Below, piece by piece: positions 33,595-46,400 of a DNA stretch of 64,000 nucleotides. A model generated the notes under the pieces. It saw only the letters and a program-made list of their open reading frames with translations. It did no database searches and was not told the origin of the DNA. Each line of letters opens with the position of its first letter. The stretch's first letter is position 1. Position numbers and translations under genes: made by a program. Origin of the DNA: Chamaelirium japonicum (taxonomy: Eukaryota; Streptophyta; Magnoliopsida; Liliales; Melanthiaceae); contig OX393550.1 in the NCBI GenBank assembly GCA_947650365.1, positions 52,526,879-52,590,878 on the forward strand, in the 5' to 3' direction.

Positions 33595-35460
33595 ATGTAC
33601 GTAGCTAGTGAGAAATACAATGATACGTTAGTATATATTTTTTCACATCATTGTGCTCTTTCAATTGATTACAAATGTTATTTTTCTGATTAAGAAAAAA
33701 TTATCACATAGGAATAAATTACGGATATCTTAAAAATGAGGAGATTTTGAATACATATGTGAATATGGATATTTAACACTAAGAAAATATTATTACATAG
33801 GAATAAATTATGAATATCTTAAAAATAAGAAGATTTTGAATACATATGGGATTATGGACATGCAAATATTTAACAACAACAATAATGATCATTTCTAAGT
33901 AGGACAATAATGCATATTGTTTTGCATGTCCATTATACAGTGAAAAGCTTAGCGTTGATCATAATACAGGATTTCACAGCACAATATTGCTATATGTAGA
34001 ATCCTAATTAATCATGATTCCCCCCGAGAAAAATTAGGTTTATTTCTAAGTTAAAAGCAAATAAATATAAAATTGGAATGAAGAAAGAGTCACAAGGGCA
34101 ACCATCTTATCAAGAAAATGTCATAATATATGAACTTAGCAATAGCAATCAGTATGATCAATATATAGAGCGATGCATAAGAAGAAGAAAGAATAACAAT
34201 ATCAAATTCAGATACTTCAGCAATCAACATATTCAATATTAGATACCTTCAATAATTTAGAATCTTTAGTCCTTATACACTACCAAACACAAGCCCAAAT
34301 GTTACGTAGCATGAGCTTACAAAGTGGGTATGACATCGCACATCTGCAAGGAATAAGTAATGAAGGTTACACAAAAAACCAAACAATCAAGAAGGATGAT
34401 AAAAAAATCTGAAGTGAATTCTTATGTCATTAAATATATGCAGCGAATAAGACATTCTGGTGGCATACAAGAAATAAAATAAATTAGTTATAAAAAAAAA
34501 ATTCAAACCAGAGCGTAGTTCTAAAAACAAAGAAAACAAAGGCGCAAAAAAACCCACACAAAACAATACTATAGCAGCAAATACAGATGTCATATGTACT
34601 GAACAAAATCCCAAAGAACAAGGGTGGAATGCAACAAAATCCAAGAATTACCTAAAAAATCCTCTAACGTCAACTGATTTCCACCAAAAAAGAAAAAGAA
34701 AAAAAACAAAACAAAGGAATCTATTATCTTCTTCTCTTTTGAGACAGAGTGTGAGAGAAATAAGGAGTGAGGGAGGGAGGGATAAGAGAAATGGGCAAAT
34801 GGTACCATGAACCCAGACCACCATTAACCCCATTTTTCCATTTGTTAATCTGAAAGAGGAATGAGAAATAGAAAACAACAATATAAGCAGAGCTAAATAT
34901 CAGGATTTTGTAATTGATGATGAGTTCGAAGTTTCTAGATCAAAGCCACTATTGACGGTGGATGATTAGTCAGACATATCACTATAAACAGCCCATGATG
35001 GGATTTTTTTTTTCATGAAACCCATGATGGATTGATGAGGCGCGATTTATCCAAGTTCCTATCGATGGTCAACGATCAATCGGACGGCCCACTATCAATG
35101 GCCCATGATGCATTGATGACACGTGATTTTGTTCAAAGTTTAAGGATTCGCTGCTGCTACCACTATCAACGATCGATGATCATTCGTACGGAGCACTATG
35201 GACGGCATGCATTGATGACACATGATTTTGTTCAAAGTTTAAGGATTCACTGCTGCTACCACTATCAACGATTGATGATCATTCGTACGGAGCACTATGG
35301 ATGGCCCATGGATGCCGATTCCGATTTCGTTGGGGAATAGGGAGGATTCACTGCTGCTACCACTATCAACGATCGATGATCATTCGTACGGAGCACTTTG
35401 GACGGCATGCATTGACGACACGTGATTTTGTTCAAAGTTTAAGGATTCCCTACTGCTAGT
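33575..35460. repeat. 1886-bp tandem duplication, copy 1
   Basis: Starts AATTATTATTGAAGTGC inside the fold-back terminus and recurs at 35461. Contains A/T-rich sequence, a purine-rich leader-like block (34660-34860) and, at the right end, minisatellite units of about 103 bp (GATTCACTGCTGCTACCACT...GGAGCACTATGGACGG). No gene: the open frames on the minus strand are hydrophobic low-complexity readings. Confidence 0.85.
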
Positions 35461-37346
35461 AATTATTATTGAAGTGCTATATGTACGTAGCTAGTGAGAA
35501 ATACAATGATACGTTAGTATGTATTTTTTCGCATCGTTGTGCTCTTTCAATTGATTATAAATGTTATTTTTCTGACTAAAAAAAATTATCACATAGGAAT
35601 AAATTGCGGATATCTTAAAAATGAGGAGATTTTGAATACATATGGGAATATGGATATTTAACACTAAGAAAATAGTATTACATAGGAATAAATTACGAAT
35701 ATCTTAAAAATAAGAAGATTTTCAATACATATGGGATTATAGACATGCAAATATTAAACAACAATAATGGTCATTTCTAAGTAGGACAATAATGCATATG
35801 ATTTTGCATGTCCATTATACAGTGAAAAGCTTAACGTTGATCATAATACAGGATTTCATAGCACAATATTGCTATATGTAGAATCCTAATTAATCATGAT
35901 TCCGCCCGAGAAAAATTAGGTTTATTTCTAAGTTAAAAGCAAATAAATAGAAAATTGGAATGAAGAAAGAGTCACAAGGGCAACTATCCGATCAAGAAAA
36001 TGTCATAATATATGAACTTAGCAATAGCAATCAGTATGATCAATATGTAGAGCGATGCATAAGAAGAAGAAAGAATAACAGTATCAAATTCAGATGCTTC
36101 AGCAATCAACATATTCAATATTAGATACCTTCAATAATTTAGAATCTTTAGTCCTTATACACTACCAAACACAAGCCCAAATGTTACGTAGCATGAGCTT
36201 ACAAAGTGGATATGACATCGCACATCTGCAAGGAATAAGAAATGAAGGTTATACAAAAAACCAAACAATCAAGAAGGATGATAAAAAAATCTGAAGTGAA
36301 TTCTTATGTCATTAAATATATGCAGCGAATAAGACATTCTGGTGGCATAAAAGAAAGAAAATAAATAAGTCACAAAAAAAAAAAATCAAACCAGAGAGTA
36401 GTTCTAAAAACAAAGAAAACAAAGGCGTAAAAAAACCCACACAAAACAATACTATAGCAGCAAATGCAGATGTCATATGTACTGAACAAAACCCCAAAGA
36501 ACAAGGGTGGACACAAATCAAAAGAGAAATGCAACAAAATCCAAGAATTACCCAAAAAAATCCTCTAACGTCAACTGATTTCCACCAAAAAAGAAAAAGA
36601 AAAAAAACAAAACAAAGGAATCTATCATCTTCTTCTCTTTTGAGACAGAGTGTTAGAGAAATAAGGAGGGAGGGAGGGAGGGATGAGAGAAATGGGCAAA
36701 TGGTACCATGAACCCAGACCACCATTAACCCCATTTTTCCAATTGCTGATCTGAAAGAGGAATGAGAGATAGAAAACAACAATGTAAGCAGAGCTAAATA
36801 TCAGGATTTTGTAATTGATGATGAGTTCGAAGTTTCCAGATCAAAGCCACTATTGACGATGGATGATTAGTCGGATATATCACTATGAACATGCCATGAT
36901 GGGATTTTTTTTTTCACGAAACCCATGATGGATTGATGAGGCGCGATTTATCCAAGCTCCTATCGATGGTCAACGATCAGTCGAACGGCCCACTATCAAT
37001 GGCCCATGATGCATTGATGACACGTGATTTTGTTCAAAGTTTAAGGATTCGTTGCTGCTACCATTATCAACGATCGATGATCATTCGTACGGAGCACTAT
37101 GGACGGCATGCATTGATGACACGTGATTTTGTTCAAAGTTTAAGGATTCACTGCTGCTACCACTATCAACAATCGATGATCATTCATACGGAGCACTGTG
37201 GACGGCCTATGGATGCCGATTCCGATTTCGTTGGGTAATCGGGAGGATTCACTGCTGCTACCACTATCAACGATCGATGATCATTCGTACGGAGCACTAT
37301 GGACGGCATGCATTGACGGCACGTGATTTTGTTCAAAGTTTAAGGA
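35461..37346. repeat. 1886-bp tandem duplication, copy 2
   Basis: Same sequence as 33575-35460 with a few percent differences. One extra minisatellite unit near 37250-37440 runs into the Helitron 5' end. Confidence 0.85.
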
Positions 37347-37490
37347 TTCACTGTTGCTACCCCTATCAACGATCGATGATCATTAGTACGGAGCACTATG
37401 GACGGCCCATGGATGCCGGTTTCGATTTCGTTGGGGAATCGGGTTTTTGGCTTAGGATGGAGAACATCAGCACAGAAGAAACCTCCTCAT

Positions 37491-37507
37491 TTATTATAGT
37501 GTATAGA
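37491..37507 (-). other. Helitron 5' terminus
   Basis: Minus strand TCTATACACTATAATAA, preceded by host A. It matches the conserved plant Helitron 5' end. No inverted repeat or target duplication, as expected. Confidence 0.9.
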
Positions 37508-37787
37508 TATAGATTCTTAGCATTCAACATCAAACAGATAATCTTTGATTTCCATAAAAAAAAGCCTACCAATGCATTCAACCTTAGTGAGTCACTTCCT
37601 CGGGTTCCTAGGGTTCTTCGGGTTGGGAAGATCGGCCCCCAAACCCTTCGAAATTGAAATCGGGTTGATCCTTTTTTGTCCAAACCCGTCCAAGTTTTTA
37701 ACTAGCTTTGCCCATGTTTGTCCATTGTTCGGGTTATGCAGGTCGGGTTCGGGTCAGACCCGCCCAAGTCCCAACCCTAGTTACCGC

Positions 37788-39117
37788 TCCTTATGCGAGT
37801 AGCCAGCTCTGAGGGCGGAGGGTGGGGGTCATATTCTTCAAATACTTCCCCCACATGTGGACTCTTGATGAAGGGTCGATACACAATGAGTGCATGGCGA
37901 GGCCGAAGGGGTGAGGGGATGGTCATAATTTGCAAGAACATTCTGTGTTTGCAGTGGGGAAAGGTGGCTAATATAAGTGGGCAGGAATTTTACATGGTGG
38001 CCGGAGAATGTAAGGGACATCAAAGATCTTAGCGTCTCACTTTCCCTACACTTTACCATTTTTGCCTTGTGTTTTCAGGTATGATGTCTGAATCTACTCG
38101 TTCTTCTCAAAATTTTATTCCTTCTTCAGCTTCTGGCCAGCCACAAATATAGAAAATTTATTTCTATCATCTGATGGTCGTGGTTCGGTATATTGGGTCG
38201 CAGATGAATACTTATTTATCCACCCTTCTTCATACTTCTAATGGCCTACTTATCTTTCTGGATTATCATATAGAGGAGGTTATTGTTGCTTACCTTTTAT
38301 GAAGACCAAGATCCAAGAGCCAATAGCCAAGACTTCTAAGGCGGGGAAAGCCAAGATGGATAAGGTGAGGTGAGGTGAGGTATGGCAAGGTGACGTGAGG
38401 TGTCCAAGGCCACTAATTAATCCAATATCGCCTGGAGAGAAGGAGATTCTGGGCTATATATATAATTTTTCCTCTCAAACAAATAATTAAGATGCCTTTT
38501 AAAACTGTGCACCACTATGGGATCCCATAAGAACATCATAGTTAAGCGTGCTCGAATGAGGGCAATATCCAGATAGGTGGCCTCCTGAGAAGTCCTCATG
38601 TGGCACAGGCAAAACGGACAATATCTTATGTGTTTGGGGCGGATGTAAATATGCTCAAGTTAATATGATGAGTAGGGTTTTATTATCTAAATGGAGACCA
38701 GAAAATGCTATTGAAATCATTCCCTCGTCAAAGGGTGGTGCTGCTAAAAAAACACAAAGTAAGCGTGCTCAACCATGCCCATGCTCCCTCCTTGCCTGGC
38801 ACGATACAATCAGTGGCTGCTTTGGGGGGTGCCCCGGCTGGTTCTTTGGATTTGTTAATTCAGCAACATCGTTCGCAATTTACAGATAACGTGCGGATAT
38901 ACTGTACTGGAAGGGATATCCAAACGGCGTAGAGATGTCACCGCCAACTCAACCACTCCTGTTTCCTCTTGGTCCTTCAGGACTACCTGCTTTTGGTTTC
39001 TCATGTTTAGTTTGTAGTCTCCATACTAGTGTAGTCAGCAGGGGCGTGGTTCTTGTGATCTCGCTCATGCTGCAGCGCGGGCTTGTTACTTGGCGCGTAG
39101 GATGGTGATAAGTGTAA
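37788..39117 (+). other. Relic sequence, possible decayed antisense gene of a Tat element
   Basis: No intact gene. On the plus strand, open pieces at 37793-38032 are followed by donor-like GAATGTAAGG (about 38010) and acceptor-like TTTTCAG|GTATGATG (about 38080). If the diverged Tat LTR at 21280-21870 had its interior to the right, its antisense gene would run in this direction here. Weak. Confidence 0.25.
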
Positions 39118-39990
39118 CACTACAAAAAAAATTGGGAGACTTAGTGTTAAGTCCTTTTAGCAGATGCTATATTAGCTAAAGGACAGGCCACGCTTCAATA
39201 TTGCACCAAGTCCCTCTCGAATTTTGCATGCTACAGCAAGTCCCTCGTCCTTATTTACCCCCTCACGTGCTACAAATAGAGTAACCATTCATCTCCAGAA
39301 AGAGTATCCATTCGCTGATTTGACACTGTGTATGTAGCGGTTCCTACAGTGATTTTCGCTATAGTTTGTTACAGTGATTTCACTGTAGCTGCTATAGTGA
39401 AATCACTGTAGTAAGAGTATCAATTCAATTTGGTAAGAGTATCAATTTAGCGAATTGACCATTTCTATAGTGATTTCACTGTAGCTACTACAATGATTTC
39501 ACTGTAGCAAGCGTATCAATTAGCCGATCGAATGGATACTCTTTCTGAAGACGAATGGATACTCTTGCTACAATGAAATCTCTGTAGCAACCACAACATG
39601 CATAGTGTCACCCGATGAATAGATACTCTTGTTGATAATGAATTGATACTCTTTCCTGAGACGAATGTATACTCTTGCTATAGTGAAATCACTGTAGCAA
39701 TCACTACATGTATAGAGTTAATCGACGAATGGATACTCATGTCAAAGACGAATAGATACTCTTACTGGAAACAAATGGATACTCTTACTGGAAATGATTG
39801 GATACTCTTGCTAGAGTGGCAGTTTTGTAATTAAAAGGATAAAAAAAGTCAACATTTTCAGTTAATGACTTTCTATACAAACGTGTCCTTTGAGACAGAC
39901 TTTAGCTATCCGAACAAGTTGTGCTCTTTAGCTCAAATAACAACCTATGGAGGGATTTAGGACTAATTAACCCAAAACTTTTTTGTACGA
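39118..39990. mobile_element. CACTA-like or hairpin-rich repeat element
   Basis: The left edge CACTACAAAAAAAATTGGG resembles CACTA termini. The right edge is uncertain (CCCAAAACTTTTTTGTA near 39970-39986 is an imperfect complement). The interior repeats ATGGATACTCTT(GCTAC) and hairpins CTACAGTGATTTCACTGTAG. It shares the hairpin family with 17944-18240. Confidence 0.4.
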
Positions 39991-40031
39991 GGCAGCGAGT
40001 GACTGTCATTGAGAGTATTTTTGCTATGCAT

Positions 40032-40221
40032 GATATGTTGCACTTACTTATAGCCCAATCGGGGAGTGGCATGTGGGCCATTTTAGGCAAATAACAGGGG
40101 TAATAAGTGCAGCATACGTCCGGCTGCAAGTGTAACCCCGTTATTATCCTTTAATGGCCCACGTTGCACACCTTGATTGAGCCGTAAGCAAATGCAGCGT
40201 ACCAGGCAGGTGGTAAAAATG
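40032..40221. mobile_element. MITE fragment related to the wax-synthase upstream MITE C
   Basis: TTGCACTTACTTATAGCCCAATC and the inverted GATTGAGCCGTAAGCAAATGCA match the edges of the element at 57276-57451. The interior is diverged. Confidence 0.6.
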
Positions 40222-40253
40222 CTCTCGACCGTCGGCTGCCTGCTGGACATGAT

Positions 40254-41599
<1,346 letters not shown>

Positions 41600-41707
41600 G
41601 ATCCTGTCACGCCCCAGAACTCTGGGACCGATTCCTGGGGTGTGAGGTGAGGATAAACCAAGGGATTTAGGGTTTAGTCGACTAACTATACCAATTAGGG
41701 TTTCTCA

Positions 41708-43665
41708 TGTTGTAGCTCGAGTGTTCTTAGCGTGGAATTTCTGTATTAACATTAATAAAGATGACTTTGGTTATTGTTTTACTTAGAATACTACTCTGGT
41801 ATATGATAATACTCATATAATAAAAGGACCGTAGGGAACATAGTAGGCCACTGAGGCGCATGGAGGATCCATGCTTAGGAGACCCAGTGGACCAGTTCTG
41901 TGTAGACCTAGAACTAGTTCACAACTTAAGTGATGCTGCTCGCTTCACCGAGAACAAGCTGTTGGCAGATAAAGGATGTGGTGAAGTCTCCACCACGGGA
42001 ACGTGCTATTCCCATTCACCTGACCAAACACGATGATCGTGTTGAACAGGAACCAAGATGGTGCACAGTTCAGTGATTCAGACACTGGTGCAGAAACCAT
42101 CTTACTACTATAGATAATCCGTCCTTAACCCTGAGGGACCATGTACACTGGGCCAACCAGTTGTGTGGTGCTTTGATGTGCCAACGTGTGCGGACCTTCC
42201 ATAGTCCAATATCACGGTATGTTGGGTTACCCGGCTGGCGCTTGAGTGACATATAATCCCTACAGGTTATCCGACGTCCAGTGTTGGATGGGTGCGTTTT
42301 GATGAGTCAATCTGTCCACACAGTTATCCCAGGCCTGGTGATTGTCAGTATGACTGATGATGTTCCGGATGCTAGGCATAGCACTGGAAGGTGTGTGGTG
42401 TTATAGATGACAAATCATCAAATCCTAGCCAGATAATCGATCAGGATCTGACGGTGCTCCCCACCGCCCGAGTCGTATCATGGCACCAGTAATAGGAGGG
42501 ACTGAGGATTATCGGAGTATAGTAGAGAACAGGGTTACGAGGGAGTAACATAAGTTTAGGATCACTAGAGTTCAACTCGCGTCGCACTCTAGGTGGCTAC
42601 GCGGGTTAATCGGATTAGGGCTGATTAACGGAACTTTCGGTGTGTCACCGGAACAGTTAATCAGGGATCCGGTTGCAGCTAGAGATCTCGAACCCTGAAG
42701 GTTCTACCCTGTCGTTGCATATAGGAATTGTTCCCCGACCTAGTTGGATACGTTGGATACGAAGTAGCGCGATGGAGCGCAAGCCCGGAGCCAAAGAACC
42801 TAATTCACATGTGTTACGGGCCATAGGGGTATTTTAGTAAATACTGAAATATGGCTCAGAACATATTGAATATGGATCTTAGAATGAGCGGAATAATTCC
42901 AGGAGCTTATAGGCACTAACGGAACTCGATTCCGAGTAGCGCACCTCACTCAGTCTCTCTTTCAGTTTTCCGCTTTTTGTGAAGGGCGTTTTCGTCCAGG
43001 CTTCACGATAGACACTCGGAATCCCTAAAAACCGCCCCCCCCCCCTTATCCCTATCCACCTAGGGGCCGGCCCAAGCTTCCTAGAGGCTTTGGGAGACCG
43101 GCCCTATAAAGGAAATAGGGAGGGGGAGGGCCGGCCATAAGCCTTCTCTCCTCTAGAAAATCTGAACCCCCCCTTAAGGCTCCTCCTTTGTTGTTTCGGC
43201 CAAGGAAAAGAGAGGAAGAAGAAGGGAGAACGAAGGGGAAGGAAGGAGAAGGAAGAAAGGAGAAATAGGAGGAGAAAATCTCGCGGCTCGCCATCGTCTT
43301 CGCAACGGATTCCTCCGTCGGCTCGTAATCCCTGCACACAGAGACGTGATTTTGAGGATTCTTCAATTCGCAAATGACAAGGTGCTATCCGACAGTTTTC
43401 CTTGCGATTCAAGTACGGTTCTTCATCGTTCCGTCATCTCCGGATCATAGATCCATAAGGTATGATGAATCTAAACACCTAACTAGATGCATTCATATCT
43501 TCCGTAGATCGTAGTATGCCTCTAGGGTGTCCACATATATGCTAAGATCGTAGATTTGCATGTAGATTGTTTTATAGCGAAAATGTAATGAAACATACAC
43601 CGTATGATCTTTGGATCTTTTTTTTGCTTCCGCTGCGACTCTGATTAGCGGATCCAATTCCAACA
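41708..43665 (+). repeat. 5' LTR of the copia element (1958 bp)
   Basis: Starts TGTTGTAGCTCG and ends TTCCAACA. A TATA box (CCTATAAAGG) lies at about 43103-43112, followed by a G/A-rich leader. Open frames on the minus strand at 43052-43412 are not conserved in sense and are not genes. Confidence 0.9.
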
Positions 43666-43667
43666 AT

Positions 43668-43679
43668 TGATATCAGAGC
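43668..43679 (+). other. Copia primer-binding site
   Basis: TGATATCAGAGC differs by one base from TGGTATCAGAGC, the usual copia PBS for initiator methionine tRNA. It lies 2 bp after the LTR. Confidence 0.8.
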
Positions 43680-43682
43680 ACG

Positions 43683-45604
43683 CTTTGGTGTATGTTTTAT
43701 GCATGAATTCGTGAAAACATCATGTGAATATATGATGGCATATGTTTTCGTCGGGGTTCGGCGTAGATCATGCATATGGATTGTGCTATGTATCATTTTT
43801 TTGCAGGTGCCGCGCTGAATAGTAATCTGTGATTGCATGTATCCGGGGGTCGGACCCCGGATTTAATTTTTGCATTGATTATTATTGTCTGTGGATTTTA
43901 AGGCTCTAGATGGGCGAGGGTGGGGGTTGACCATCCTCGGTTCTCTGGCCATGTTTCTAGGATTGTCTTCTTTACTTTCTAGCAAAATTGTACACGAACG
44001 AGCACTTGCTCGGAGCGTGTTAGTTTTTCGATCACAGGAAGAAGGAGATGATGCTTCATCTACGGTTCGGGCAAGCGGTACCATAGTGTGCAAAGACCCG
44101 TCGAAAGCGTGCACGTTGGCGATAATGGGGATCGACGTCAGAGATCGTGCAGAACGGAAGAGCAGGATATCTTGGCTGTGCTATTCAGGTTCAGGGGTTG
44201 GACCCTGGACTTGATTCAGTTAGGATGTTTTTCTGTTGATTCTCTTTACTTATTGTTTAGAGAACCCCGATGATAATTTTATTATCTTGTTTGTGAGTTT
44301 GTCTCTAGATCAGGCTTAGGGTTAGTACTAAACTTATGGATTCATCGGTGTCTCTATATGCTTCTAACACGTGTGAATCCGGTGGTTAGCTAAAAGGAAA
44401 GGCGGTAACCGCCCTTGTGGTAGTTCAGGTAGCCAAGTACTGTGCACCGAGATAGACGCAGTGTTAGATTTGTTTAGAGATAATTAACTAATGTCTTCAT
44501 AAGAAGTATGATAACCCTAGTGGGATGCCCTTTCCCCAAGTGGTCCTAGCGACCAAGTTAGGTTAGGATTTCACTGTGTGATACCTTTTTCTAGATGACG
44601 CTTGATGGTAGTATGAACTCATCATGATTTAGTTATGCCACCATTAGGTTGAGCTCCAACGGAGGTTGTCGGATGTCCCTATTTGGCCAGCATCGAAACC
44701 TGTAATGAGATGAGGTTGACTATGACATCAGGCATCAAATTGTGAATGAGGCATCATCGTAGTGGGAGTCCTTTCTACGTTGACCTTAGGCTAGGCTCCA
44801 GATCTTAGGATTATGGGCAAACTAGTGAAGTATCGGGATCCTTGGAATCTATGTAATGTGATCCTTGCAAGAAAGGCGAAAACTGAGTATTCAAGGTAGG
44901 GACTATGATATTTTCTGAGGATACTAATGTTTTGCGGGAGGGTTTGTAATCCTAGTAGGAGCACGGTAGACCAGGGTCTATGTCTAGGAGGTCGTGACCT
45001 TTCTAGATATGTATAAAACCTCATAAAGAAGGGATGTATAAGAGGTTCCCTCCAAAGGGGAGCCTCTGGCCTCCACAATCAACTGGCTAAGGGTCTGGGT
45101 GGGAGGTACGCAGTTTGATATTCCCACCGGGTGAGAGCTATGTTTCCTTCCATGCTGGTTCGCCTAGTGGTTTCCTTCGGGACATGGAGGATGCCGGTGG
45201 CAGTCTGCACCGCGGGAGCCTATGAACCCCCCTGTCGATACCACCTAGATTTGTGGAAAACATCTGAAAGCTTGTGTGAAGCCGCTGTTGCTACGCACGT
45301 GGGTCACATAAAGCTGGCCAAAAGAAGACTGGAAGGTCTTTCAGTTTACCATGGGTAATTCTGATAAAGACTGGGTCATAAAAACCTCGTTGGCAAAAGC
45401 GGTTGCATGCTTTCACCGAGATGCTGTCTCCAATTCAGGGCCGATAGTCTCAGTGCTCGAGCCCAGGGAATATAGATTCCTGGATGTCTCCATTTGAGGT
45501 AGTGAAGACATAGCGGCTTGAGTAGACATTATCTATTTCTAAATTCCATGAAATAGATTGTAGTAGACCCTAACTATTGCTTTAAACCATTATTTACAGA
45601 AATC
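43683..45604 (+). other. Long copia leader, no gene
   Basis: About 1.9 kb between PBS and gag. The open frames are short and have no recognisable domain. Confidence 0.6.
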
Positions 45605-46400
45605 ATGACCAAGCTTGACCCCCTTGCCTCCATACTTAATGATAACAAACTTACGGGACCAAACTATGAGGACTGGAAGCGTAACCTGATGCTCGTCCTA
45701 AGGGTTGGCAAACACACAATTGCCCTAAGTACCCCTCAACCAGCCATGTCGGGACCAAGTGCAACTGAGGCCCAGCTGAAGGAATGGAAATACTGGCTAG
45801 ATGCTGATGAGATGTGCAAGTGTTATATAGTAGCATCCTTGTAGACCGTCCTTCAGAAGCAAGTCGAAGACATTGCCTTTGCTTCAGACATGATGCTCTA
45901 CCTAAAGGAAATATTCGAGGGTCGTAGTCGGGTAACTCGTTACCTGACCATCAAGAAATTGGTGTCCACAAAGATGGCAGAGGGGACTTTAGTTTGGGAT
46001 CATATGCTGAAATTGTTTGTCTATGTAAACGAGCTTGGTTCTTTTGATGTCATCTTGGATGTAGAGATCCAGACCGATATTTTCCTCGCGTCTCTATCAG
46101 GAGCGTTTGAGGGCTTTGTTACCAACTTCAACCTTAACCAGTTGGAGATATCTAACGCAGAGCTCCTAGCGGCACTCCAGGCGACAGAGGACGGGATAAA
46201 GGCAGGAGCCCAATCCCTGAACGTAGAGCGAAATTCTTCTCTGAAAGCCAAAAAGGCAAGTTTCAGAAAAGAAAGTCTAAGAAGCTCCTGAAAATGGGTC
46301 AGGTGCAGTTGCAGGTCCCTAAACAGAATGGTCCGGCGAAGCCCAAAGGAAAATATTTCTGATGCGGCAAGAAGGGGCACTGGAAGGGCGACTACCGCGC
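45605..46400 (+). pseudogene. Copia gag, broken
   Basis: Starts MTKLDPLASILNDNKLTGPN, typical of copia gag (LTGPNYEDWKRNL). A TAG at 45842-45844 interrupts it, and the frame goes on with LKEIFEGRSRVTRYLTIKKL and then TDIFLASLSGAFEGFV. It stops again at 46289. The zinc-knuckle part (CGKKGHWKGDY, near 46357-46390) lies in a shifted frame and has a stop and missing cysteines. Confidence 0.85.

Noticed and set aside
34387..34881. Hydrophobic minus-strand frames repeated at 36312-36782
   Set aside because: Duplicated only because the whole 1886-bp block is duplicated. Phe/Leu-rich readings of purine-rich DNA, with frame differences between the copies.
43052..43412. Minus-strand frames in the copia LTR, partly repeated at 50924-51229
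   Set aside because: They exist in both LTRs simply because the LTRs are copies. Low-complexity (Ser/Phe/Pro).
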